The notes under the pieces: generated by a model | Told to the model about the DNA's origin: nothing | Database searches by the model: none | Seen by the model: the letters and a program-made list of their open reading frames with translations, nothing else | Shown here: piece by piece, positions 1-7,772 of the stretch | How the letters are laid out: each line of letters opens with the position of its first letter | Position numbering within the stretch: the stretch's first letter is position 1 | Translations under genes and position numbers: made by a program | NCBI GenBank assembly: GCA_007121755.1 | Contig: SKJZ01000039.1 | Coordinates: forward strand, 1-60,290 | DNA length: 60,290 nt | Source of the DNA: Halorhodospira sp. | GTDB lineage: Bacteria > Pseudomonadota > Gammaproteobacteria > Nitrococcales > Halorhodospiraceae | Reading direction: 5' to 3'

Positions 1-6
1 CTACTC

Positions 7-97
7 GGCCGATCGGGAGCGCGCGCAAAAACTCGCGGCGCTGACGCGCCGCTCAGACAGCTTGCGCGCTCTCCGCTTCGCGGAGTCCTGATCGGCC
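7..97. other. Highly structured non-coding stretch at left edge
   Basis: No gene is visible in the first 199 bases. Bases 7-14 (GGCCGATC) pair perfectly with 90-97 (GATCGGCC). Inside this, 17-28 pairs with 62-71 (GAGCGCGC...CAA against TTGCGCGCTC, with a 2-nt bulge). Innermost is a GCGGCGC/GCGCCGC hairpin at 35-52, plus a separate CTCCGC-TTC-GCGGAG hairpin at 71-85. The region could be a terminator cluster, a REP-like repeat or part of a small RNA. Only the terminator reading is directly supported. Confidence 0.4.
27..52 (-). terminator. Rho-independent terminator of the GGDEF-EAL gene
   Basis: Read on the minus strand there is a 7-bp GC-only stem (GCGGCGC/GCGCCGC, loop GTCA) followed by GAG and five T residues. 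It lies about 150 bases past the stop codon of the minus-strand PAS-GGDEF-EAL gene, so it can end that operon. Confidence 0.6.
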
Positions 98-199
98 TGC
101 GATGCTCGGCGCGTCCGGAGGCCGCCCGGCAGGGATTCCGCCCCGGCCATACGACCCGAACGCTTAGTAATGTCTCACTCCGCCAGTGCGAGGGGGCGG

Positions 200-2701
200 T
201 CAGGCCGCCGGGCTGCTCCAAGGCCACGGTTGCGGGCGGTCCAGATGGAACCCCTGGCCGTAGTCTACGCCCATCCGGCAAAGGCTCTCCCGCACCTGTT
301 CGTTCTCGACGAACTCCGCTACCGTGTGGATGCGCATCACTTGGCCGACCCGCTGAATCGCCTGGACCATGGCGTGGTGGACCTCGTCGGCGTCCATGTC
401 GCGGACGAAACTGCCGTCGATCTTGAGGTAGTCCACCGGCAGTTCGCGGAGATAACCGAAAGACGACATCCCCGTGCCGAAGTCGTCCAGCGCCGTGCGG
501 CAACCCAATCGCCGGGCGTTGAGAAGCAACTCGCGGGTCTGCTCCAGGTCCGAAACGGCGCTGGTCTCGGTGATCTCGAGACAGATACACGACGGTGGAA
601 TGTGGTACTTTTCGAAGCATCGCCGGACGAAGGGGAGGAACTCCGGATCGTTCAGGGAATTCCCGGAAATGTTGATGCTGGTTACGGAGTCGCGTCGCGC
701 GGGTTCCGCCCGGAGCATTCTGGCGATGCCGTCAAAGACGGTCTCCACCACCCACCGATCGACCGCCGGCATGATGTTGTAGCGTTCGCCGGCCGGAATA
801 AAGAGGCCCGGTGAGACTTGGTTGCCCTCATGGTCACGCAGCCGCAAAAGGATCTCGCCGTGCGGACCGCCGCCGCTGCCGTTGAGGGAGTGGATCGGCT
901 GATAGTAAAGCTCGAACCGCTCTTCCTCCAAGGCTTGCGGTAGAATACTGGCCCACTCCAATTCGGCGTGGCGCCGTTCAAAGGTGCTACTAGCGGCGTC
1001 GTAGACCTGTATGCGGTTCCGCCCACGGTCCTTGGCCTCGTAGCAGGCGTGGTCCGCCGCCTGTAACAGCGAGGACATGTCGTCCGCTCCGGGGGTGATC
1101 GGGGCTACGCCGATACTGGCCCCAATGGAGAAAGTGCGGGCGCCCCACTGAAAGCGGAATGTGCGGATGCGGTCGATGAGTGACTGCGCTACCTCGAGCG
1201 CGTGGTCCATGTCGTCGTTCCGGATCAGGAGGCCGAACTCGTCGCCACCGAGGCGGGCCAGTAAATCACCCTCCTGCAGATCGCGAGAGAGCCACGCGGA
1301 GAGCTCGCGGAGCAGTTCGTCCCCAGCCGAATGGCCGCAGGTGTCATTGACCAGTTTAAACTGGTCAAGATCGACATAGAGCAATGTGTGCCGGGAGCCG
1401 TCCGGGTCCGTGGGCTCCTTGAGCAGGGTGGCCATTCGCCGTTCGAACTCGCGCCGGTTGCACAGACCGGTCAACGGGTCGCGTGCCGCCTGCCAGGCGA
1501 GTTCCGCCTCGCGCTCCTTGTCGCGGGTGATATCACGGATGATAGCGGTGTAGCGTTGTCGGCCGCCGAACTGGAAGTCGCTCACGGCGATGTAGGCGGG
1601 GAATGTTTTTCCGGCGCGGCTGCGCGCTTCGATCTCCGCGCCACCGTCGTGTCCGGCGGCGTGGAGGCGTTCCATCAGTGTTGCGGCGTCCTCGTCCCGA
1701 TCCAGGTCAGCGAACAGCATGGTCGCCGGCTGGTGGAGGATTTCCTTGGTGTGGTAACCGAACAGGTCCACCGCCGCGCGGTTGAAGGTCTCGATAAGAC
1801 CGGCCTCATCCGTTGTGATAATGCCGTCGACGGTGGTGTTGAGCATGACCCGGGCCCACTCCTCGTGTTCCCGGATAACCTCCCTGGCTCGATGGCGCTC
1901 CCCGATATCGGTAAAGACCGCGAGGTAGTAGATGGGTTGATCGTGCTCGTCGAGGGCGGCGTTGATGGTCAGCCACTGGGGGTAGACGTTGCCGTCCTTG
2001 CGGCGATTCCAAACCTCGCCCTGCCAATGGTGCTCACTCTTCAGGGCCTGCCGCATCGACTGGTGAAAATCCGGTGCATGCAGGCCGGATGAGAGGATGG
2101 ACGGCGTCTTGCCGATCACCTCGTGCGGCGCGTAGCCGGTGATGCGGGTGAATGCCGGATTGACGCGCAGGATCACATCGTTCGGGTCCGTGAGCATAAG
2201 GCCTTCGTGCATATGCTCGAAGGCCGTCTCTGCCAGCGCCAATTGCTCTTGTTGGAAGTGGCGGGCGGTGACGTCGCGCAGAACGGCGATGAGATGCCGC
2301 TGCTCAGCCGCGTCGTCGCTGTGGACCCGGATCATCCATTCGCCACGGAAGGTGGTGCCGATGGAGGTGCGATGAATGAGTTCGCCCGACCAGGCGCCAT
2401 GGGATTCCAGCGCTTTGCGGATGGCCGCCGCATTGGCGCCCTCGCCCTCCATGAAGGGCGCCCGCGTACCAATCGCGGCCTCCGGGGCGTGTCCGGTGAG
2501 CCGGCCGTACGCGGAGTTGGCGTACTCAATGGTGGGGCTGTTCTCCCCGTCGAGGTCGATGCCGGTGATTAGAATCGCGTCGCGGCTGTGCTCCAGCGCG
2601 GCCCGAAAAAGCCCGCAGTCCTGTAAAGAGGGAGTTGCCGAGTGTGTGGAATCGGGATCAGACATCAGAATGCAAAGCCACGGCCCCAAGGTGGTTGCCA
2701 T
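200..2701 (-). CDS. PAS-PAS-PAS-GGDEF-EAL cyclic-di-GMP enzyme
   Basis: A soluble 833-residue protein predicted to make and/or break cyclic-di-GMP. Three PAS modules occupy about residues 30-150, 155-275 and 283-400. The GGDEF domain begins near 407 (RDPLTGL), with an intact GGDEF signature at 485-489. The inhibitory RxxD site is absent; the equivalent position reads QEGD (476-479). The EAL domain starts near 588, with EIL in place of EAL at 616-618, and retains DDFGTG, the KIDGSF lysine and the late QGF motif, so phosphodiesterase activity is plausible. No membrane segment is seen. The start is uncertain: the ATG at 2701 has no clear Shine-Dalgarno sequence, and the ATG at 2665 (MSDPDS) is an alternative. 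It follows flgN by 43 bases on the same strand, so it is probably cotranscribed with flgMN and feeds c-di-GMP into motility control. Confidence 0.9.
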   Translation of the reverse strand: MATTLGPWLCILMSDPDSTHSATPSLQDCGLFRAALEHSRDAILITGIDLDGENSPTIEYANSAYGRLTGHAPEAAIGTRAPFMEGEGANAAAIRKALESHGAWSGELIHRTSIGTTFRGEWMIRVHSDDAAEQRHLIAVLRDVTARHFQQEQLALAETAFEHMHEGLMLTDPNDVILRVNPAFTRITGYAPHEVIGKTPSILSSGLHAPDFHQSMRQALKSEHHWQGEVWNRRKDGNVYPQWLTINAALDEHDQPIYYLAVFTDIGERHRAREVIREHEEWARVMLNTTVDGIITTDEAGLIETFNRAAVDLFGYHTKEILHQPATMLFADLDRDEDAATLMERLHAAGHDGGAEIEARSRAGKTFPAYIAVSDFQFGGRQRYTAIIRDITRDKEREAELAWQAARDPLTGLCNRREFERRMATLLKEPTDPDGSRHTLLYVDLDQFKLVNDTCGHSAGDELLRELSAWLSRDLQEGDLLARLGGDEFGLLIRNDDMDHALEVAQSLIDRIRTFRFQWGARTFSIGASIGVAPITPGADDMSSLLQAADHACYEAKDRGRNRIQVYDAASSTFERRHAELEWASILPQALEEERFELYYQPIHSLNGSGGGPHGEILLRLRDHEGNQVSPGLFIPAGERYNIMPAVDRWVVETVFDGIARMLRAEPARRDSVTSINISGNSLNDPEFLPFVRRCFEKYHIPPSCICLEITETSAVSDLEQTRELLLNARRLGCRTALDDFGTGMSSFGYLRELPVDYLKIDGSFVRDMDADEVHHAMVQAIQRVGQVMRIHTVAEFVENEQVRESLCRMGVDYGQGFHLDRPQPWPWSSPAA

Positions 2702-2744
2702 TGTATGCCAACTGCGGGTTTAACCCTACGGGGGCGTGCAGATA

Positions 2745-3251
2745 TCAGGCGCGTGTGATATTGCGGCTACGGGCGGCCGGCGATCGGTTACCGTCGGTGC
2801 CGTAGGTTACGGGCGCATCCTCTTCGCCGCCTTGGGCGAGTATCTCCATCAGCCGTCGGCGGTAGGCTAGGTTTCGGTGAATCAGACGGCCGTTGGCCTC
2901 GTTTAATAGCTGAACGGCAGAGATCCGTTCCTCCAGTTGGTCCCAGGCCGCCCGAAGTTCTTCATCCGCGCTGCGCAGCAGGAGGCGCACGCCGTTCCGT
3001 CCTTCGGGGAGCCCGGTTTCGGCATAGGCGGTGCGCCAATCCGTTTCGGCCGCCTCAAGATCCGCCAGGTATTCCGATTTCCGCCGAAGAAGGGGTTCCA
3101 GTTGGTCGAGGTCGCCTGCGCGTAGCATGCGGCCTTCCTCTTCTAGTACGGCCGCCACCTGGTCGGCACGGGCCGCGCATGCCTCGACACACAGCCGCAG
3201 CCGTTCGAGGAGTTCACGGTCACTGCTGCCGGGCGAGAAGACGCGTTCCAA
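2745..3251 (-). CDS. flgN: FlgN, chaperone for hook-associated proteins
   Basis: Cytoplasmic export chaperone that binds FlgK and FlgL before secretion. The 168-residue product is an almost wholly helical, charged protein with FlgN-family features (LEEEGRMLRAGDLDQLEPLLRRK in the first half; LNEANGRLIHRNLAYRRRLM in the second). Length is normal for the family. The start is a TTG at 3251, whose upstream GAG overlaps the flgM stop region; no better ATG lies in frame. It sits 7 bases behind flgM and should be translationally coupled to it. Confidence 0.88.
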   Translation of the reverse strand: MERVFSPGSSDRELLERLRLCVEACAARADQVAAVLEEEGRMLRAGDLDQLEPLLRRKSEYLADLEAAETDWRTAYAETGLPEGRNGVRLLLRSADEELRAAWDQLEERISAVQLLNEANGRLIHRNLAYRRRLMEILAQGGEEDAPVTYGTDGNRSPAARSRNITRA

Positions 3252-3258
3252 TGCGGCG

Positions 3259-3576
3259 CTACTCGTCGTCGTTGATCAACGCTTCAAGTTCTGCGAACTT
3301 GCGCGCGACTTTCTCGGCGTCTACAGGGTAGTCGCCATTGGCGATACGCTCTTTCAGCGCATCCACACGTTCACGATCGATCTCGGGCGTCTCTTCGATG
3401 CGGTCGCGAATGGTCTGGAGGCGATCCGACAAAGCGGCTTCGTCTTCGCCGCCCGCGCGCGTGGTACGGCCGGCTTCGGCCGCTACTCCCCCGCTGCCGT
3501 TGACCTTTTGACCCTTGCCGGACGTTAAGGCGCCGGGCGCTGTCGGACGGGGGCCATTATCGATCGGGTTGGACAT
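3259..3576 (-). CDS. flgM: FlgM, anti-sigma-28 factor
   Basis: Binds FliA (sigma-28) until the hook is complete and FlgM is exported. The start chosen is the ATG at 3576 (MSNPIDNG), preceded by GAGGAGA at good spacing. A longer frame from 3609 has no ribosome site. The product is 105 residues. The N-terminal half is disordered and Gly/Ala/Thr-rich, as expected for an exported unfolded protein. The C-terminal sigma-binding half carries VDALKERIANGDYPVD and ARKFAELEAL. A sigma-28 promoter lies about 85 bases upstream, giving FliA-dependent feedback on its own inhibitor. Confidence 0.92.
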   Translation of the reverse strand: MSNPIDNGPRPTAPGALTSGKGQKVNGSGGVAAEAGRTTRAGGEDEAALSDRLQTIRDRIEETPEIDRERVDALKERIANGDYPVDAEKVARKFAELEALINDDE

Positions 3577-3625
3577 CGGGCTCTCCTCAACCGGGCTTCT
3601 ATCTCTCAAAATTAGCCTGACCGTC

Positions 3626-3643
3626 GCGGCCTAATTCGGCCGC
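3626..3643. other. Perfect GCGGCC/GGCCGC hairpin in flgM leader
   Basis: A 6-bp perfect stem (GCGGCC-TAATTC-GGCCGC) lies between the sigma-28 promoter and the flgM start. It may weakly terminate flgA read-through or structure the flgM leader. There is no T-tract. Confidence 0.4.
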
Positions 3644-3660
3644 AACTCCGCTATAACACA

Positions 3661-3687
3661 CTATCGGCCGCTCTCAATGGAACTTTA
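3661..3687 (-). promoter_or_regulatory. Sigma-28 (FliA) promoter for flgMN
   Basis: On the minus strand the sequence reads TAAAGTTC, 11 bases, then GCCGATAG. This is an almost perfect match to the enterobacterial sigma-28 consensus TAAAGTTT-N11-GCCGATAA. The initiation site would fall near 3653, about 80 bases before the flgM start. Confidence 0.88.
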
Positions 3688-3718
3688 GCCCTCATTAGCT
3701 ACATTGGAACACCGTTGG

Positions 3719-4510
3719 TCAGAACGCAACCTCGACGCGGTTCGGCGCGGTTACGCGGCCTTCAATCTCACGGCCGGAATCAAGGTTCCGTACCCGGATG
3801 CGGTCGCCCTCGCGGCCGTTCTGCAACGCTTCGCCCCGCCCGGTGATTTGAATACCGTTGCCCCTTCCAGCCTCAATGACTACCTCGCTTCCCCGGCGAA
3901 TGAGCAGGGGCTCTTCGACCGACCGGGCGGTAATAATATCCCCTTCCCGAATCGATCGGCGCGCTTCCAGGCCTGCCACGTCGTCGGGTTGTGTGAACCA
4001 GGCGTCGCGATGGCGGCTGATGTCGCGGGCGCTTATACGGAGGTCATCGGAAAGGATTCGGCTGCCGCGGTGCAGTGGGCGGGCGGCTACGACGACTTGC
4101 GAGTGGATCTCCACGCTAACGGGCACGTAGATCGTCCACGGCGCTGCCCCCGTGCAGCGAACGCCTACCGTGGTGGCGCGCAGCGGGTCGCGGCCGTGGG
4201 GTAGGAAGCCCTCCAGTGGTTCGTCGCAAGCGTGCAGGCGCAGCCGTTGGTCCGGCCGAGCGGCGCTCACGGATATGGTGCCTTCGTGCATGCTCTCCAG
4301 GGCTGCGGTCAAATAGGACTCCGCCGTCTCCTGGATTACCGAGACCGACTGTATCGGTTCGGCCGCGGCGGTCGTTGCGAGGCAGAGCGTCGCCATGGCG
4401 ACGCCGTGGCGACGTGCGGCCGACAATAATCCGGCGCTTTGCCGCGCGGACGCCCCCGATTGCCGAAGCCTCAGGCGGCGCATAGGCCTTATGTGGCTAT
4501 GCTCTGGCAT
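3719..4510 (-). CDS. flgA: FlgA, P-ring assembly chaperone
   Basis: Periplasmic chaperone needed to polymerise FlgI into the P ring. The product is 263 residues. A basic N-terminus and a hydrophobic run (VAMATLCLATTAAAE, about residues 37-52) form a somewhat long signal peptide. The mature part has the SAF-like domain (RPLHRGSRILSDDLR, then RSIREGDIITARSVEEP, with GSEVVIEAGRGNGIQITGRGEALQNG and RVRNLDSGREIEGRV at the end). The ATG at 4510 is the only good start. It is divergent from cheV and upstream of flgMN, the usual flgAMN arrangement, and has its own sigma-54 promoter. Confidence 0.93.
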   Translation of the reverse strand: MPEHSHIRPMRRLRLRQSGASARQSAGLLSAARRHGVAMATLCLATTAAAEPIQSVSVIQETAESYLTAALESMHEGTISVSAARPDQRLRLHACDEPLEGFLPHGRDPLRATTVGVRCTGAAPWTIYVPVSVEIHSQVVVAARPLHRGSRILSDDLRISARDISRHRDAWFTQPDDVAGLEARRSIREGDIITARSVEEPLLIRRGSEVVIEAGRGNGIQITGRGEALQNGREGDRIRVRNLDSGREIEGRVTAPNRVEVAF

Positions 4511-4551
4511 ACCTTCGGCACCTTCGCCGGGATCTCTAATCTAGACAATAC

Positions 4552-4567
4552 AGCAAGTATTATGCCG
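4552..4567 (-). promoter_or_regulatory. Sigma-54 promoter for flgA
   Basis: On the minus strand the sequence reads CGGCATAATACTTGCT. GG and GC are separated by exactly 10 bases and the -12 block TTGCT is perfect (consensus TGGCACG-N4-TTGCW). The expected initiation point is near 4541, about 30 bases before the flgA ATG. Confidence 0.75.
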
Positions 4568-4673
4568 TATAACAACGCTTAGAGTGCTTTCACCTCTCTG
4601 TAGAGGGGATTACCATGTCTCCGGGGCGGCGGTGCCGCAGCGTGTAGGTAATCGTGGAGGAGTCTGAACGGGG

Positions 4674-5615
4674 ATGGCCGGAATACTGGACTCAGTCGAC
4701 CAGCGTACACAGCTGGCCGGCCAGAATCGCATGGAGCTGCTGCTGTTCCGTTTCGACGGCAGGCAGCGGTACGGCATCAATGTCTTCAAGGTCCGGGAAG
4801 TGCTTCCGGCACTGGAGTTGCAACGGGTTCCTCACTCGCATCCGGTGGCGGTGGGTATCGCCCATATCCGCGGCCAGACGATACCGGTGTTCGATTTGAG
4901 CCTCGCCACCACGGGCCGGCCGTTGGAGAAGAGCGAGGGGAACTACATCATTATCTCCGAGTACAACCGCCAGGTTCAGGGCTTTCTGGTCGCCGGTGTC
5001 GACCGGATCATCAATATGAACTGGGAGGACGTGTTGCCGCCGCCCTCGTCGGGGGCCGGCGGCACCTATTTGACCGCCATTGCCCGTATTGAAGGGGAGA
5101 TGATCCAGATCATCGATGTGGAGAAGGTGTTGGCCGAGGTGAATGCCGCGGGCGGGGCGGATCTCCACACCACCGAGGGCGGCGGCGTTGACGAGGTAAG
5201 CGGCGCCGGCGACTATCTGGTGCTGGCGGTGGACGACTCCGCGGTGGCCCGTAAGCAGGTTACGCGGACCATTGATGATATCGGATTGCGTTCCGTGGCC
5301 GCCACGAACGGCCGGGAGGGGTTGGAACAGCTTCGGGAGTGGGCCGAGCAGGATCCTTCGCCACTGCGCGACCTGATCATGGTGATCTCCGATATCGAGA
5401 TGCCGGTGATGGACGGGTATACTCTCACCCGCCGGATCCGTGAAGACCGGCGCTTGTCCCATGTGCATGTATTGCTGCACACGTCGCTGAGCGGAGTCTT
5501 CAACGCGGAGATGGTCCAGCGTGTCGGCGCCGATGACTTTTTGGCGAAGTTTCACTCCCAGGATCTCGCGGATCGGATTCGTGCGAGACTGGATGAGCGA
5601 ATGGAGAGCCGTTAG
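4674..5615 (+). CDS. cheV: CheV, CheW-receiver hybrid chemotaxis coupling protein
   Basis: Couples chemoreceptors to CheA and is thought to buffer phosphate. It has 313 residues. An N-terminal CheW domain (about 18-158; FDGRQRYGINVFKVREVLP, HIRGQTIPVFDLS) is followed by a receiver (about 181-310) with acidic pair DD (187-188), phospho-acceptor D240 in SDIEMPVMDG, the LLHTSLSG threonine/serine and the conserved lysine in DDFLAKF. The start is an ATG with GGAGGAG about a dozen bases upstream. A weak sigma-54-like match (TGGCATACCTTCGGCA, 4506-4521) lies inside the flgA start region on the plus strand. cheR follows after 92 bases. Confidence 0.95.
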   Translation: MAGILDSVDQRTQLAGQNRMELLLFRFDGRQRYGINVFKVREVLPALELQRVPHSHPVAVGIAHIRGQTIPVFDLSLATTGRPLEKSEGNYIIISEYNRQVQGFLVAGVDRIINMNWEDVLPPPSSGAGGTYLTAIARIEGEMIQIIDVEKVLAEVNAAGGADLHTTEGGGVDEVSGAGDYLVLAVDDSAVARKQVTRTIDDIGLRSVAATNGREGLEQLREWAEQDPSPLRDLIMVISDIEMPVMDGYTLTRRIREDRRLSHVHVLLHTSLSGVFNAEMVQRVGADDFLAKFHSQDLADRIRARLDERMESR

Positions 5616-5707
5616 GGTTCCCCGCTGCCGGCGGCGCGGCTGCCGTACGGTCCGGGTTGGATTTCGGGCTCCTTAATTGAATCGAGGATGAGACAGGGGG
5701 GATCGGT

Positions 5708-6532
5708 TTGTCGGCCGTTTCCATTCGCAACGAGGATTATCAGGCATTTAGCCGCTTCCTGGAGCGCTCCTGCGGTATCGTCCTCGGTGATAACAAGCAG
5801 TACCTGGTGGCCAGCCGGTTGGGGCCGTTGTTGGATGAGCAGGGCATGGCGGGTTTGGGTCAATTGGTCCAGGCTTTGGAGAGCCCCTCCGGTCGCGACT
5901 TGAAGGGCCGGGTCATCGAGGCGATGACCACCAACGAGACGCAGTGGTTCCGCGACACATACCCGTTCGAGGTGCTGCGCAAGCATATCCTTCCTGAATT
6001 GGAGCGCCAAGGCGTCAGGACAGCGCGTATTTGGAGCGCCGCCAGCTCTTCGGGGCAGGAGGCGTACTCCATTAGTATGACGTTGGAGGAGTATAAGGCC
6101 CAGGGCGGCCGGCTGGAGGCCGAGATCGTGGGCACCGACATCTCTCCGGCCATGGTCCAGCAAGCCACCGCGGCCCGTTACCGCGCCAATGTGGCTAGGC
6201 GCGGGCTCTCGGTCGAGCGTCAGCAACGTTTCTTCGATTCCATTGGGGAGAATACCTGGGAGGTTAAGCCCCACGTCCGTCGGCGGGTCTCCTTTAAGGT
6301 CCACAATCTTTTGGAAAGCTACGCCGGCTTGGGCAAGTTCGACTTGGTGTTCTGCCGTAATGTGTTGATCTATTTCGGGTGGGAGTCCAGAAAGGACATT
6401 ATTGAGCGGATGGCCAGCGTCATGAAGCCCGGCGCCTATTTGATCGTCGGCGCCTCCGAGTCGCTGGCTCGGCACTCCGAGGAATTCGAGTTGGTGCGCC
6501 TAGACGGCGGCGTGATCTACCGCCGCCGGTAA
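5708..6532 (+). CDS. cheR: CheR, chemoreceptor glutamate methyltransferase
   Basis: Transfers methyl groups from S-adenosylmethionine to receptor glutamates during adaptation. It has 274 residues, normal for the family. The N-terminal all-alpha domain contains TTNETQWFRD (about 74-83). The methyltransferase fold shows WSAASSSGQEAYS (109-121), the acidic ribose-binding region VGTDIS (141-146), and FCRNVLIYF near 218. The start is a TTG preceded by a GGGGGG stretch; no in-frame ATG would keep the family N-terminus. The placement cheV-cheR before flgB is as in Pseudomonas and Vibrio. Confidence 0.95.
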   Translation: MSAVSIRNEDYQAFSRFLERSCGIVLGDNKQYLVASRLGPLLDEQGMAGLGQLVQALESPSGRDLKGRVIEAMTTNETQWFRDTYPFEVLRKHILPELERQGVRTARIWSAASSSGQEAYSISMTLEEYKAQGGRLEAEIVGTDISPAMVQQATAARYRANVARRGLSVERQQRFFDSIGENTWEVKPHVRRRVSFKVHNLLESYAGLGKFDLVFCRNVLIYFGWESRKDIIERMASVMKPGAYLIVGASESLARHSEEFELVRLDGGVIYRRR

Positions 6533-6571
6533 CGATTTCAGCGCCGGTCGGGTCCGCCGGCCGGCATATTC

Positions 6572-6599
6572 TTGCCGCCCTGCCGGCAAACCGTTGCCG
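6572..6599. promoter_or_regulatory. CGGCAA-type inverted repeat upstream of flgB
   Basis: TTGCCG-CCCTGC-CGGCAA is a perfect inverted pair (6572-6589), followed at once by a third half-site TTGCCG (6594-6599). It lies about 140 bases upstream of the flgB sigma-54 promoter, a distance typical of an activator-binding site. The same half-site recurs at other flagellar promoters in this window. Confidence 0.5.
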
Positions 6600-6721
6600 G
6601 GTCTGCCCCTTGTTCCGGTCGCTGGCAGCGGAGCGAGTACCCCACCCAAGTCGCCGGGCGGCTCCTGTGGCACTGCCCGGCGCCGAGTTCACCAGCCTCT
6701 CCCCGCCTTGTTCCTGTTCAC

Positions 6722-6737
6722 TGGCACGACTTCTGCA
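6722..6737 (+). promoter_or_regulatory. Sigma-54 promoter of the flgBCDEFGHIJKL operon
   Basis: TGGCACG-ACTT-CTGCA matches the consensus TGGCACG-N4-TTGCW with one change and correct GG-N10-GC spacing. Initiation is expected near 6748, leaving a leader of about 27 bases to the flgB ATG. Confidence 0.85.
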
Positions 6738-6774
6738 TCCATCCGTAGGCGGAAGTCTGTTTGAAAGGTGATTG

Positions 6775-7182
6775 ATGAGCACGGGAATGGACAAGCTGTT
6801 CGGTATTCCGGAGCAGGCGATGCGTCTACGGGGGGAGCGCCATCAATTGCTCGCCTCCAACATTGCCAATGCCGACACGCCGAACTACAAGGCGCGGGAT
6901 ATGGATTTCCAGCAGGCCATGCGGCAGGCTGGCGCGCCGCCTGCGCGGCCTCTGCAGGCGACCCACGCTCAACACCTTCAGCCGCCGCCTTCAGACATGC
7001 TGTCGGCGGCGGATCCGAAATCTTTATACCGTGTTCCCCACGGAGCGGCGTTGGACGGGAATACGGTGGAGACCCATGTGGAGCAAGCCAAGTTTGCCGA
7101 GAACGCGGTCAACCACCAAGCCACGATGGAGTTTCTGGGCGGCCGGATTCGTAAGTTGACCAGCGCCATCCGCGGAGAGTAG
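6775..7182 (+). CDS. flgB: FlgB, proximal rod protein
   Basis: Builds the proximal rod of the basal body in the periplasm after export through the flagellar apparatus. It has 135 residues, standard length. The N-terminal coiled-coil region carries the axial-protein motif RHQLLASNIANADTPNYKARDMDF. The C-terminus contains VETHVEQAKFAENAVNHQATMEFL. The ATG at 6775 follows AAAGG at close spacing; an adjacent TTG at 6772 is less likely. It is the first gene of the long rod-hook operon. Confidence 0.95.
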   Translation: MSTGMDKLFGIPEQAMRLRGERHQLLASNIANADTPNYKARDMDFQQAMRQAGAPPARPLQATHAQHLQPPPSDMLSAADPKSLYRVPHGAALDGNTVETHVEQAKFAENAVNHQATMEFLGGRIRKLTSAIRGE

Positions 7183-7186
7183 AGCC

Positions 7187-7762
7187 ATGCCGTTAATGCA
7201 CGCCATCGATGTCGCCGGAACCGGGATGAATGCGCAGCAAGTCCGGCTCAACACCGTGGCCAGTAACCTGGCGAATGCGGAGACCGTCGCGCCGACACCG
7301 GAAGAGGCGTATCGGGCGCGCCAACCGGTGTTCGCGGCGGCCCTGCACAAGGCTCAAGGGGGGTATCCGGAGTGGGGTGGCTCACAACCTCCTGGGCAGT
7401 GGAACGGTCCTCCCCCGTGGGCGGAGCATCAAGGGCCGGTAGCGTATCAAGCCCAGTTCTTTCAAGACCCGCTGGCCTTGCCGGCGGAGCGCGCTCTTGG
7501 GTTCGAGGATCCGTGGGCTTCGCCGTCTCCGAGCGTTCCGGTCTTCATGCCGGGCGTGGTGGAGAGCGATGCGGAAATCGAGCCCATCTACAAGCCGCAC
7601 CATCCCCAGGCCGACGAGAACGGCTTTGTATACCGCTCCAATGTGAACCCCATCGAGGAGATGACCAATATGATCTCGGCGTCTCGTTCATTCCAAAACA
7701 ATGTCGAGGTCATGAACACCTCGCGGGATCTCATGCTGGAGACTCTGCGACTCGGCAGATAG
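7187..7762 (+). CDS. flgC: FlgC, proximal rod protein with a long central insertion
   Basis: Second proximal rod subunit. The conserved N-terminus (IDVAGTGMNAQQVRLNTVAS, NLANAETVAP) and C-terminus (SNVNPIEEMTNMISASRSFQ, NNVEVMNTSRDLMLETLRLG) are clear. The family is usually about 134-150 residues and this protein has 191. The extra 55-65 residues lie between about 54 and 120 and are rich in Pro, Gln, Trp and Gly. The frame is uninterrupted and codon use looks like that of the flanking parts, so this is an in-frame insertion rather than an error. The start ATG lies 4 bases after the flgB stop. Confidence 0.95.
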   Translation: MPLMHAIDVAGTGMNAQQVRLNTVASNLANAETVAPTPEEAYRARQPVFAAALHKAQGGYPEWGGSQPPGQWNGPPPWAEHQGPVAYQAQFFQDPLALPAERALGFEDPWASPSPSVPVFMPGVVESDAEIEPIYKPHHPQADENGFVYRSNVNPIEEMTNMISASRSFQNNVEVMNTSRDLMLETLRLGR

Positions 7763-7772
7763 GGAGGAGGTC

